Assembly: GCF_024436395.1 (NCBI RefSeq)
Contig: NZ_JAFMZO010000001.1
Coordinates: 566,181-630,180 of the forward strand
Length of the DNA stretch: 64,000 nt
Source: Paradesertivirga mongoliensis
GTDB taxonomy: Bacteria; Bacteroidota; Bacteroidia; Sphingobacteriales; Sphingobacteriaceae
Reading direction: 5' to 3'
Both the position numbers and the translations under genes were made by a program. A model generated the notes under the pieces. It worked only from the letters and a program-made list of their open reading frames with translations. It did no database searches and had not been told where the DNA came from. Shown piece by piece: positions 35,459-44,800 of the stretch (position 1 is its first letter; each line of letters starts with the position of its first letter).

Positions 35459-38400
35459 ATGATAAGAAATTTTATCTTTCTCTTTTTACAGTTTTCGATT
35501 ATCTCAGCTTATTGCCAAAACTTTAATTTCCGCTTCAACCACTTAAATGTAACTAAAGGTCTATCTACCAGCAATGCCAACTCCGTTTTTCAGGATAACA
35601 AGGGCTTTATATGGATCGCCACGACGAATGGGCTTAACAGATTTAACGGTTACACTTGTGAGGTGTACAAACATATCGCAAATGACCCTACAAGCCTCGT
35701 TGAAGATGACGTAAAGGAAATATTCCAGGATTCTGAACAGAACATTTGGATAGGAACAGCAAGAGGCGTTAACAGATACAGAAGAGAGCAAAACAATTTC
35801 TTCATTCACGACGAGGTTCCGAGGGTTAGAGTCGACAATTTCTTGGAGGATCATAAGAAGGGAATGTTCTGTAGCAGCGAGTCTGACGTATACCGATACA
35901 ATAGAAAACAGAGACTTTTCGAAAGAATAGGAACTGTTCCCAGCAAGGAAGATATCCAAGAATTAGTGGTTGACAAGACAGGAAACATTTGGGTTATTTG
36001 CCATTACACTATTTTTCTGTTGGATGTAAAAACCAAACGATTTATCGAACAGAAACAGATCAAGCCATTGAACTATAGCCATGCCTTTGTAGACTTTGAG
36101 AACAACCTCTGGCTTGGCGGCGAAAATGGACTACATGTATACGACCACAAGAATAGAGATTTCAAGCCGTATTCAAAAAATCACCTTTTTAAAAATATTA
36201 TTGTTTCTATAACCGAGGACGAAAAACACCGGCTTTGGGTAGGGACGGTAAACGACGGGCTGTACGTATTGGAGAAGAACAGAAATAATATTCACCATTA
36301 TATAAACAACACCGCTGAGCCGGAAAGCCTGAGTTCAAATTCGGTGAACCATATTTATTCTGATAATAACAACAATATTTGGATCAGCACTTATAGCGGA
36401 GGGGTTGACTTAGTGACTGAGAAAAACTTTGAAACATATCGCGGTAATGCCACTTACGCCAATACGCTAAGCAGTAACCTTATTGCTTCATTGTGTGAAG
36501 ACAGCCAAGGGAATATTTGGATTGGTACCGATGGTGGAGGTTTGAATAAGTTTAACCCGCAAACCAAGTCATTTCAGCACTTCCGTGCCAAAAAAGGCGA
36601 TCCTAACACTTTGAGTACGGATGTAGTGACTTCAATTGTAAAAGACAGAAACGGCAGTTTGTGGATGGGGTACTGGGAAGGTGGGTTAGATAACTACAAT
36701 CCATCTACCGGTCAATTTGTACGCTATAAAAATAAAAACGCCGCAGATACTCGCCCATTATTGAGCCAAAATGTTATGTACTTGTTTTACGACAGACGGG
36801 ATAACCTTTGGGTACAAACGCTCAAAGGCTTGATGCGGTTTAACTCCTCAACAAAGGACTTTGAAAATTATGCATCTCCGCGAACAGATCTTACAAATTA
36901 TATTACCAGCATGTATGATGAGGGTAATGGAAAAATGTGGCTCGGCACCTGGGCTGGTTTAAATCTGCTAGATGTTAAAACCAAAAAGTACACCGCCTTT
37001 CATCATAATGATAAAGACGTAAACTCTCTTAGTAACGATAAGATATATGTGATCTTCGTTGACAGTAAAAACCGGTTCTGGATTGGTACAGGAAACGGAC
37101 TAAACCTCTTCGACAGGCAAACCAAAAAGTTTAGCGGAATTTATGAAGAAGACGGGCTGCCGAGCGATATTATTTATGGAATACTGGAAGACAAAAGAGG
37201 CAACTTATGGCTCAGTACCGGGTATGGATTATGCCGTTATAATCCCGAGACCAAGGCAATAAAAACCTTTACAGCTGCCGACGGATTACAGGGCAATGAA
37301 TATAAGCAAAATGCCTTTCTAAAGCTTCGGAACGGGAATCTTGTATTCGGGGGAACGCAGGGCTTCAGCATTTTCGATCCTGAGGAAATAGACGAAAACA
37401 AAGTTCCGCCACCCCTGGTGTTTACGAATTTCAAAATCTTTAACAGTCCGGTTACCTCGTTCGGCGAAGACTCACCACTTCAAAAATCAATAACAGAAGC
37501 AAGGGAAATCCATCTCTCCCATAAGCAATCGGTATTCACGATTGAATTCTCGGCATTAAACTTTATAACATCTCAGAACAATCAGTATGCCTATATTTTA
37601 GAAGGCTTTGATACCAAATGGCGCTATGCGGGTTCACAACGAGAAGCCACCTATACCAACCTGGATCCCGGAAGATACATTTTTAAGGTAAAAGCATCGA
37701 ATAACGACGGCGTATGGAATGAAAAATGGGAATCAATCGAAATTGTGATTCATCCACCTTTCTGGAAAACATGGTGGTTCCGAACTTCAATATTACTTAT
37801 TGTGATCGGGGCGGCTTATTCATTCTACCGTTATCGCCTTAAAGCGATACAAAGACAAAAAAAGGAGCTGGAACAACAGGTTGAAGAGCGCACGATCGAG
37901 CTAAGAAAACAATCAGAAGTTCTCCAGGATGTAAACATGGAGCTGAAATTGCAGTCGGATGAGTTGCAGCAACAGGCTGAAAAACTGCAGGCTCAGGCCG
38001 AAGAACTCCAGGCACAATCAGAAGAACTGCAACTTCAGTCTGAGATGGAGCAGCAGGCAAGACAAGACGCGGAAAAGGCCAATCAGGCGAAAAGCACCTT
38101 TTTAGCAACTATGAGTCACGAGATCCGCACTCCGATGAACGGCGTTTTAGGTATGGCTTCGCTGTTGTGTGAAACGGATCTGGACAAAGAGCAACGAGAC
38201 TATGCTGAAACCATAAAAAACAGCGGTGAAGCACTCTTAAATGTAATTAACGATATTCTTGACTTCTCTAAAATCGAATCAGGGAATTTGGAATTAGATC
38301 CGCACCATTTCAGCCTTCGAAAATGCATTGAAGAAGTAATGGATTTGTTTGCAATAAAAACCATCCAAACCGGACTCGATCTGGTTTACTTGATTGATCA

Positions 38401-39625
38401 TAAGATTCCTGTGCAAATCTTCGCCGATAGTCTCCGTTTACGCCAAATACTCATTAATCTGGTGGGCAATTCAATCAAATTTACCCATAAAGGAGAGGTT
38501 TATATTGGTGTGTCATTAACAAAACAGGATGGCGAAGATCTGGAACTTACCTTTGAAGTGAGAGATACCGGCATTGGTATTCCGCAAGACAAATTAAGCA
38601 GGCTGTTTAAAGCATTCTCTCAGGTAGACTCTTCTACTACCCGTAAATATGGCGGAACAGGTCTGGGTTTGGTAATATGCGAACGGCTCGCCAAAATAAT
38701 GGGCGGCGAAATCGATGTAAGCAGTAGTGAGGGTAAAGGCACCAGTTTTAAGTTTAACATCTTATGTAAGGTAAGCAATCAGGCTGACAAGAACGTTGTA
38801 TACGCCGGCTTGACTGGCTGCGAGGGGAAGAGAGTACTTATTGTGGATGATAACCGGACCAATTTAAAAATCTTAAAAACCCAATTAGACCACTGGAAGC
38901 TTACAACGACCTTAAGTTCATCTGGTGAAGAAGCCCTGCAGGTCCTCGGGGAACACACCTTTGACCTGATCATTTCAGACATGCAAATGCCCGAAATGGA
39001 TGGCATTACCTTTACCGAACGTGTAAAAACAATAAACGCTGCACTGCCAGTCATACTTCTCAGCTCAATCGGCGACGAAACCCAAAAGAGATATTCACAT
39101 CTGTTTTCAGCTATTTTGACTAAGCCTGTAAAGCAGCAGCAATTGTTCAGAGCTGTACAGGCTCAGTTGACTTATCAGGTACCACCTCTTGAAAACCAGA
39201 AAGAAAAAGCTGCGGTTCTTCTGTCGGAAGACTTTGCCGAGAAGCATCCGCTTAAAATTTTGATAGCAGAAGATAATCTTATCAACCAAAAATTAATCCT
39301 GAAAGTGCTGAGCAAACTTGGCTATCAGGCAAAGCTGGCAAACAACGGACAAGAAGTACTGGATATGATTAAAGCTGAGGCTTTTGATGTAGTACTCATG
39401 GACGTACAGATGCCTGTTATGGATGGTCTTGAAGCAACCAGGTTCATCCGCGAGAACTTTGAAAAACAACCTCTTATCGTGGCGATGACAGCAAACGCTC
39501 TTGTAGAAGATCGCGAAATATGTATATCAGCAGGGATGGACGAATATGTATCGAAGCCGATAAAACTTGAGGAGTTGACCCGGGTGCTTGCAGAAATTTC
39601 TAAAATGTCGAAAAATACGGCATAG
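35459..39625 (+). CDS. Hybrid two-component sensor (propeller sensor, kinase, two receivers)
   Basis: This 1388-residue inner-membrane protein has a signal peptide ([20 protein letters not shown]). Two-component-propeller repeats (about 25-690, many copies like [16 protein letters not shown]) and a Y_Y_Y domain (about 690-770) form the periplasmic sensor. One TM helix (about 775-795) and a Gln/Glu-rich coiled coil (about 800-880) follow. HisKA has His887 in [11 protein letters not shown]; the HATPase has [18 protein letters not shown]. Two receivers have Asp1174 ([10 protein letters not shown]) and Asp1315 ([10 protein letters not shown]). Unlike classical HTCS proteins it ends after the second receiver with no AraC-type helix-turn-helix, so it must signal through a phosphorelay or protein partner. 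A lone receiver gene follows. Confidence 0.95.
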   Translation: MIRNFIFLFLQFSIISAYCQNFNFRFNHLNVTKGLSTSNANSVFQDNKGFIWIATTNGLNRFNGYTCEVYKHIANDPTSLVEDDVKEIFQDSEQNIWIGTARGVNRYRREQNNFFIHDEVPRVRVDNFLEDHKKGMFCSSESDVYRYNRKQRLFERIGTVPSKEDIQELVVDKTGNIWVICHYTIFLLDVKTKRFIEQKQIKPLNYSHAFVDFENNLWLGGENGLHVYDHKNRDFKPYSKNHLFKNIIVSITEDEKHRLWVGTVNDGLYVLEKNRNNIHHYINNTAEPESLSSNSVNHIYSDNNNNIWISTYSGGVDLVTEKNFETYRGNATYANTLSSNLIASLCEDSQGNIWIGTDGGGLNKFNPQTKSFQHFRAKKGDPNTLSTDVVTSIVKDRNGSLWMGYWEGGLDNYNPSTGQFVRYKNKNAADTRPLLSQNVMYLFYDRRDNLWVQTLKGLMRFNSSTKDFENYASPRTDLTNYITSMYDEGNGKMWLGTWAGLNLLDVKTKKYTAFHHNDKDVNSLSNDKIYVIFVDSKNRFWIGTGNGLNLFDRQTKKFSGIYEEDGLPSDIIYGILEDKRGNLWLSTGYGLCRYNPETKAIKTFTAADGLQGNEYKQNAFLKLRNGNLVFGGTQGFSIFDPEEIDENKVPPPLVFTNFKIFNSPVTSFGEDSPLQKSITEAREIHLSHKQSVFTIEFSALNFITSQNNQYAYILEGFDTKWRYAGSQREATYTNLDPGRYIFKVKASNNDGVWNEKWESIEIVIHPPFWKTWWFRTSILLIVIGAAYSFYRYRLKAIQRQKKELEQQVEERTIELRKQSEVLQDVNMELKLQSDELQQQAEKLQAQAEELQAQSEELQLQSEMEQQARQDAEKANQAKSTFLATMSHEIRTPMNGVLGMASLLCETDLDKEQRDYAETIKNSGEALLNVINDILDFSKIESGNLELDPHHFSLRKCIEEVMDLFAIKTIQTGLDLVYLIDHKIPVQIFADSLRLRQILINLVGNSIKFTHKGEVYIGVSLTKQDGEDLELTFEVRDTGIGIPQDKLSRLFKAFSQVDSSTTRKYGGTGLGLVICERLAKIMGGEIDVSSSEGKGTSFKFNILCKVSNQADKNVVYAGLTGCEGKRVLIVDDNRTNLKILKTQLDHWKLTTTLSSSGEEALQVLGEHTFDLIISDMQMPEMDGITFTERVKTINAALPVILLSSIGDETQKRYSHLFSAILTKPVKQQQLFRAVQAQLTYQVPPLENQKEKAAVLLSEDFAEKHPLKILIAEDNLINQKLILKVLSKLGYQAKLANNGQEVLDMIKAEAFDVVLMDVQMPVMDGLEATRFIRENFEKQPLIVAMTANALVEDREICISAGMDEYVSKPIKLEELTRVLAEISKMSKNTA

Positions 39626-39719
39626 AGGCGCAGAAACAGCTGAAAAAAAATCGATTTTCGTTCTCAAAACCCTAAACTTATGCCATGCTAATCTGTTGCT
39701 ACATCAAACAATATTTTTT

Positions 39720-40106
39720 ATGGCCAAACGAGTACTTGTGATCGATGATGACACTGCCATATTAGAGGTTATTGGCGGTATCCTGAGTTATGAGGATTAC
39801 GATGTAAAAACGTCTGTAACTCCGCAAGACTTAGATTCAGATATAAGCGAATTTAACCCCGATTTAATATTATTGGATATCAATTTGGGCAGCTTTAACG
39901 GACTGCAAATATGCCGTACCCTGAAAGCAAATCCTGATACAAAGCACATTCCGGTTATTATTTTATCTGCCGACGACAGCATTTTCGATGCCATCCAGAT
40001 TTTTGGCGCTAACGACATTATTTTGAAGCCTCTTGACATGAACGTTTTGTTAGAAACAGTAGGCAAATATCTTTTGGCGCCAGTCATCCAGCTTCACCGG
40101 TATTGA
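39720..40106 (+). CDS. Single-domain response regulator
   Basis: This 128-residue CheY-like receiver has an acidic pair in VIDDDTA, phospho-acceptor Asp53 in LLDINLG, the Ser of IILSADD and Lys of ILKPLD. There is no output domain. The ATG at 39720 is chosen; an in-frame ATG at 39588 falls inside the hybrid kinase gene. Lying 94 bp after the two-receiver hybrid kinase, it could accept phosphate in the same relay (inference). Confidence 0.9.
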   Translation: MAKRVLVIDDDTAILEVIGGILSYEDYDVKTSVTPQDLDSDISEFNPDLILLDINLGSFNGLQICRTLKANPDTKHIPVIILSADDSIFDAIQIFGANDIILKPLDMNVLLETVGKYLLAPVIQLHRY

Positions 40107-40145
40107 GGCGGCGCTCGTTCTCATCCGAACAAGCGCTTAACCTCT
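40105..40145. terminator. Hairpin between convergent genes
   Basis: GCGCTCGTTC (40111-40120) pairs with GAACAAGCGC (40127-40136) with one mismatch, and outer GAGG/CCTC extend the stem. It lies between the convergent receiver and carboxymuconolactone-decarboxylase genes. There is no strong T-run. Confidence 0.5.
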
Positions 40146-40163
40146 TTCAAGCCATATCTTCTA

Positions 40164-40640
40164 TTATAAATCAACCAGCTGCTTCTTATTTTGTCCGGCC
40201 TTGTATAATCCCGGTACCGGTCCAAAAGATTTCGTCAGGCGGTTCCACGAATTAATCTGGACAACCGCCAGAGTAAGATAGGCTATTTCATGCTTACTGA
40301 AATACTTCAGCAACTCGTCGTGAATGTCATCACTATGCTCTTCTTCTGGCATCCTGGTAAGCCTTTCGGCAAATTGAAGTGCAGCTTGCTCTTTTGCAGA
40401 GTAATATGGAGCCTCGCGCCAGGCCGAAATTGAAATAAGGCGAATGGGATCTTCTCCTGCGGCTATCGCTTCTTTAAAATGCATATCGAGGCAGTAAGCA
40501 CATCCGTTGATTTGCGACACCCGCGTGCGTACTAATTCTAGTAAAAAGAAGTCGAGGCCGCTGTTGTCGACGTAATCCTGAACCTGCTTCATTGCCTGGT
40601 ATAAACCTGCAGGCTGTTCTTGATGAGATATTCTTTCCAT
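40164..40640 (-). CDS. Carboxymuconolactone decarboxylase / AhpD-like protein
   Basis: This 158-residue alpha-helical protein has the redox motif CAYCLDMH (Cys47, Cys50, His54) typical of AhpD-like members, which act as disulfide reductants or peroxide-defence partners. The family name does not imply muconolactone chemistry. It lies directly downstream of an ECF41-type sigma factor, and its 58-bp upstream gap carries a good ECF41-type promoter. This sigma-factor/CMD pairing is the typical ECF41 context and suggests an oxidative-stress role. Confidence 0.93.
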   Translation of the reverse strand: MERISHQEQPAGLYQAMKQVQDYVDNSGLDFFLLELVRTRVSQINGCAYCLDMHFKEAIAAGEDPIRLISISAWREAPYYSAKEQAALQFAERLTRMPEEEHSDDIHDELLKYFSKHEIAYLTLAVVQINSWNRLTKSFGPVPGLYKAGQNKKQLVDL

Positions 40641-40663
40641 AATTTTATATTTATTTGTCTAAT

Positions 40664-40690
40664 GACAAACACACCCCATTAGGCGTGACA
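40664..40690 (-). promoter_or_regulatory. Predicted ECF41-type promoter of the CMD gene
   Basis: On the minus strand TGTCACG (40690-40684) is followed after 16 bp by TGTC (40667-40664), 23 bp before the CMD start. The known ECF41 target pattern is TGTCACA, a spacer of about 16, then CGTC, so each box differs by one base. It starts 9 bp after the sigma-factor stop codon. Confidence 0.6.
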
Positions 40691-40698
40691 TCCTAAAG

Positions 40699-41526
40699 CT
40701 ATTTAAGCATTTTCAGCTTATCAGGATTTCGGACAATAAATACACCCTTAAGCAGATCATTTTCAAACCAATAGATCTGACAGGTAGTAAGCACATCATT
40801 TTCATAATAAAACAAGGCGGGCAAATGGTTTACTTCTCCAGCCTTACATTCCCGATCGCGATAAAACTTTCTATAAATCCCATTCAACATAGCCAGCGCT
40901 GCTTTCTTACCCCTAACAGGATGGATGCCAGCTGACACTTTACCACCGCCATCCGAAATTACAGCTATATCGTCATTTAACAACTGTTCTAACTTACCGG
41001 TGTCGCCGCTTTGTATTGTTTCCAGGTATCGCTTAAAGTGTTCTGAAGGATAACTTTTACTGCCAAGCAAAGCCTGTCCCTGCAGTTGCTTCTTAGCGCG
41101 ACTTAGCAGTTTTCGCGAGTTTTCTTCGCTGGTGCCAATAATATCGCTGATCTCGGAATGTTCGTAATCAAACGCTTCTTTCAATATAAAGACCGCCCGC
41201 TGCCGGGGACTTACCTTTTCGAGCAACACCATCAAAGAGTACGATAAGATATCCTGCTTCAACAGTGAACTGTCGGCGCTTTCTGACGATACCGGCTCTG
41301 GTAGCCATTCGCCAGGGTAAAATGGCAGGAGTTTTTGCTGCCGCTTTTTCTGGTTGATGGAAAGGTTGATCACCATCCTGGTGAGATAAGCCTTTTTATT
41401 ATCTATTTTGCTCTGGTCAACAGAGATGAACCTGAGAAAAGCATCCTGCACAATATCTTTCGCATCATCCGTTGAACCCAGAATATTGTATGCATATGAT
41501 GTGAGTAAGGGTCTTAAGCTTTCCAT
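40699..41526 (-). CDS. ECF41-type RNA polymerase sigma factor with SnoaL-like C-terminal domain
   Basis: This 275-residue sigma factor has region 2 (YAYNILGSTDDAKDIVQDAF) and region 4 (LEKVSPRQRAVFILKEAFDY, then EISDIIGTSEENSRKLLSRA). A fused SnoaL-like domain covers about 155-275. All three hallmark motifs of ECF41 are present: WLPEP at 74-78, DGGGK at 192-196 and NPDKL at 267-271. In this family the C-terminal domain acts as a built-in regulator instead of a separate anti-sigma factor. The ATG at 41526 gives the normal N-terminus; the longer start at 41598 adds 24 atypical residues. Its partner CMD gene is directly downstream. Confidence 0.95.
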   Translation of the reverse strand: MESLRPLLTSYAYNILGSTDDAKDIVQDAFLRFISVDQSKIDNKKAYLTRMVINLSINQKKRQQKLLPFYPGEWLPEPVSSESADSSLLKQDILSYSLMVLLEKVSPRQRAVFILKEAFDYEHSEISDIIGTSEENSRKLLSRAKKQLQGQALLGSKSYPSEHFKRYLETIQSGDTGKLEQLLNDDIAVISDGGGKVSAGIHPVRGKKAALAMLNGIYRKFYRDRECKAGEVNHLPALFYYENDVLTTCQIYWFENDLLKGVFIVRNPDKLKMLK

Positions 41527-41891
41527 ATATCGTGAATCGAATTTGAATAATATTCTTCGCAATTGGAACAGACAAACGAGAAACCGGATAAGTGACACTT
41601 CAGAGCTCTTTTTCGCAACAGCCTATCCGAATGTGAGCATTTCAACCCCCGAACGATCCCTAAGCTCTGGTTAATTTGGTTTTTAAAATAATAATTTGCC
41701 CCCTTTTTTCAACTGAATCCACCCTGCTTTACATTTTCTAACATTCCTATGTTTGTTTCGCTAACCAGGCACATCCGCGAAACCACAGCCGTTTGTACAA
41801 CGGGGTCAGACGTATCCACACAATGGCCGAACTCTGTCGGGGATAAAGGCGAGCTTGCTTTTTATTGAATACCCTATATAAACCACGAATT
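41527..41891. promoter_or_regulatory. 365-bp divergent intergenic region with a -7 element at 41748-41755
   Basis: Plus-strand TATGTTTG (41748-41755) matches TAnnTTTG and could drive the GH128 gene with a leader of about 130 nt. That leader contains CCGTT/AACGG arms around 41789-41803. No gene or further signal was recognised. Confidence 0.4.
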
Positions 41892-44800
41892 ATGAAAACA
41901 CTTCTACATGTTGTATTAACTTTTCTGTGTTTACTTGGCTTAAATGCGTTTGGGCAAGCTCCCAATTTGCCCACCAAGCAAACACTTAGCGAAAGCATTC
42001 TTTCATCACGAACATTTTCTAATCCCAGCCAGACAGATACTGTTGTAAGGCAGCGTCCGATCGCCGATAATTATACGTTGGAGGTCGTAGCCAGGGTGAA
42101 TTCCGCCAGTGGTCGCGGCCTGGATATTGAAGCCCGGAACTCTAAAGCTAAAGGATTCAGGCTTTCGCTGGATGCATCTGCTTTAAAGTGGACATCAGCC
42201 CTAAACTCTAGCCGGGCGATGACTTCTTCCAATGCGGGCGAAAGTCAAACCATCAGGATAGCGGTCAGCAACCAGTTAGTACACATTTATCAGAACGGTG
42301 TTTTCGTTCAAACCGAACCTCTTTCCAGTATTAAAGATATTGATGGGGGTGTAGAGTCTGACAATCTTTTAAATACTGTTCAAGGACCTACTTTAATTCC
42401 AAATTGGGCGGGTACAGCACCTAACAATAGCGGAAGGCCAAGCGACTACGGCTGGGCTTACACAAATACTACGGTTAACCTTTTTAACACAGCGAACTCA
42501 GGCAGCGGCATCAGATACATGGATGTCAACGCTTCTTCCGGAGGAAATGTACATACCTATAACGGCAGCCCCTATGTAGGCCGCCTGATGTTTATCAGAT
42601 GGGATGGTTCCGCTTACAAAGATGCCTGTTTCAGCTATCCTGTAACACTGGAGGCTAACACCACCTACGATTTCTCGATGCTTCATGCTTATGTAACCAA
42701 CGCTACAGGAGGCCGGGCCATAACTGTTGGAATTGGAAAAACCAATACCACCACTGGCCGGATAGCATCTCATGTTTTCAACACCAGCGGTACGAGAACT
42801 TTTAAAAAGGAAAACTTTATTTTCACTTCACAGGATGCGGGACAATACTATCTAACATTTACCGGGAACTGGGCTTTATACTCAATAGCCGGCTTATCAG
42901 TAAATAAAATCAATGTAAATCCGAGATTTATTTTTGGCAAGAACTATCCCGCAGGGGCAGTCGATATGGAAATCTCGTCGGTAAGCTATGAGGATGGCGC
43001 CTATGCTCCTGCGGGCGCTATTGGCGGTGCCAAACAAAATGTGATGGTAAGCGGAAACGTTGTATATATGCTGCCATCGTTCAACAAAAACTTTATAGTA
43101 TCCGGAAGAACCGATTTGCACCTTACGGGCGAAACAACACCCCTCATTAATTCGTCGGTCGAATTAAATTCTGATGATGCCTGGCTGTTTTTCGATAATA
43201 TTAAGCCATCAGCGGTTATTGCAAACTGGCTTGATAAGGTAACGATAAACGGAGTACCAGCCGCTAATAATCAAAATCTTCGCATCAGCATTTATAAAAA
43301 CGGCACTGCTGTCATCCCGAATGGGATTCAAACATCTGCAAGAGCATTAACTGTGTTTACCCAACCTAATCTGGCAGGAGATACCCAGGCTTTTGAGATC
43401 GAAAAATACCATAATAACCTTGGCGGTTTTAACAACAAAATACGCTCATTTAAATTGAGCAGAGGCTATATGGCTACCCTTGCTAATAATGCAGACGGAT
43501 CTGGCTACAGCCGCGTTTTCATAGCAAATGATGCCGACCTTATCGTGAATACTATGCCAGCAGGACTTGATACAACCGTTTCGTTTATCCGCGTTTTTAA
43601 GTGGGATTGGATAAGTAAAAAAGGAAAAGCAGGCTGGTCACCGGCAAAAATTAACTCCACATGGTATTATGATTGGAACATCGGCGGAAGTTCTTCAACA
43701 GATTATGAGTATTCTATTATCCGGCAAAACGCCGGCTGGCCTTCCTGGAATGAGCTAAACAACAAGAAAAATGTCACTCATCTTCTCGGATTTAATGAGC
43801 CCGACAGGCCCGACCAGGCGAACATGACCGTTGATGAAGCATTCAATCAATGGCCTGAAATGATGAAGTCTGGATTGCGGATCGGATCGCCAGCCCCCGC
43901 AAGTCCCCATTCAAGTTGGATCACAAACTTTCTGGCCAAATGCGACCAGTTAAACTACCGTGTTGATTATGTAGCCATTCATTGTTACTGGGGAGGTTTA
44001 ACGCCTGCTCAATGGTACTCACAATTAAAAAGTATTTACGACAGGGTAAAGCGTCCGCTCTGGATTACAGAATGGAATAATGGCGCAAACTGGACCACAG
44101 AAAGCTGGCCGTCTGACCAGGCCGCCCAGTTTGAGAAACAATACAACGACATGAAGGGGATTTTACAGGTACTTGACACAGCATCTTTTGTGGAACGATA
44201 TGCCATTTACGATTGGGTAGAGAATAAAAGAGCGATGGTGTTGGCCGATACGCTGACTCCTGCCGGAAAGTACTATGCAGCCAACAAATCGGACTTTGCT
44301 TACAACCCTCAAAAAGCGTATGTACATAACTGGAAATTAGTTGCCGCTCCGCTGTCAAGCAGGATAAACAATGATGACTATCTTAAAACAACACTTACAT
44401 GGAGAGATTTGAATGGAGAACTGGGCTCGAAATACATTCTTGAAAGAAAAGTAGATGGCCGGGATAATAGTTTCCTCCCTGTTTATGAAATCGCCGACTA
44501 CATGCAGGGAAGCAATTTGAGCTATGTTGACAGCGTGTTTGATAAAGCCAGCTACCGGGTGAAGGCCTTTAATGTGGCTGGCGACCAATTCGTGTATTCA
44601 GCGACGCTCGACGTGCTTAGAGATGCCGTCTCAACGCCTCCAACAAGCCTTACCGGCGAAGTCCTTTCGTCGTCAATCAGCAAATTGAACTGGAACGCCG
44701 GCGCCAATGCACGCTCTTATAACCTGAAGCGATCCGTAAATGCCAGCGGTCCCTTCGAAACTATTTTTGCGAGAACAACTCAGCTGGCTTATCAGGATAC

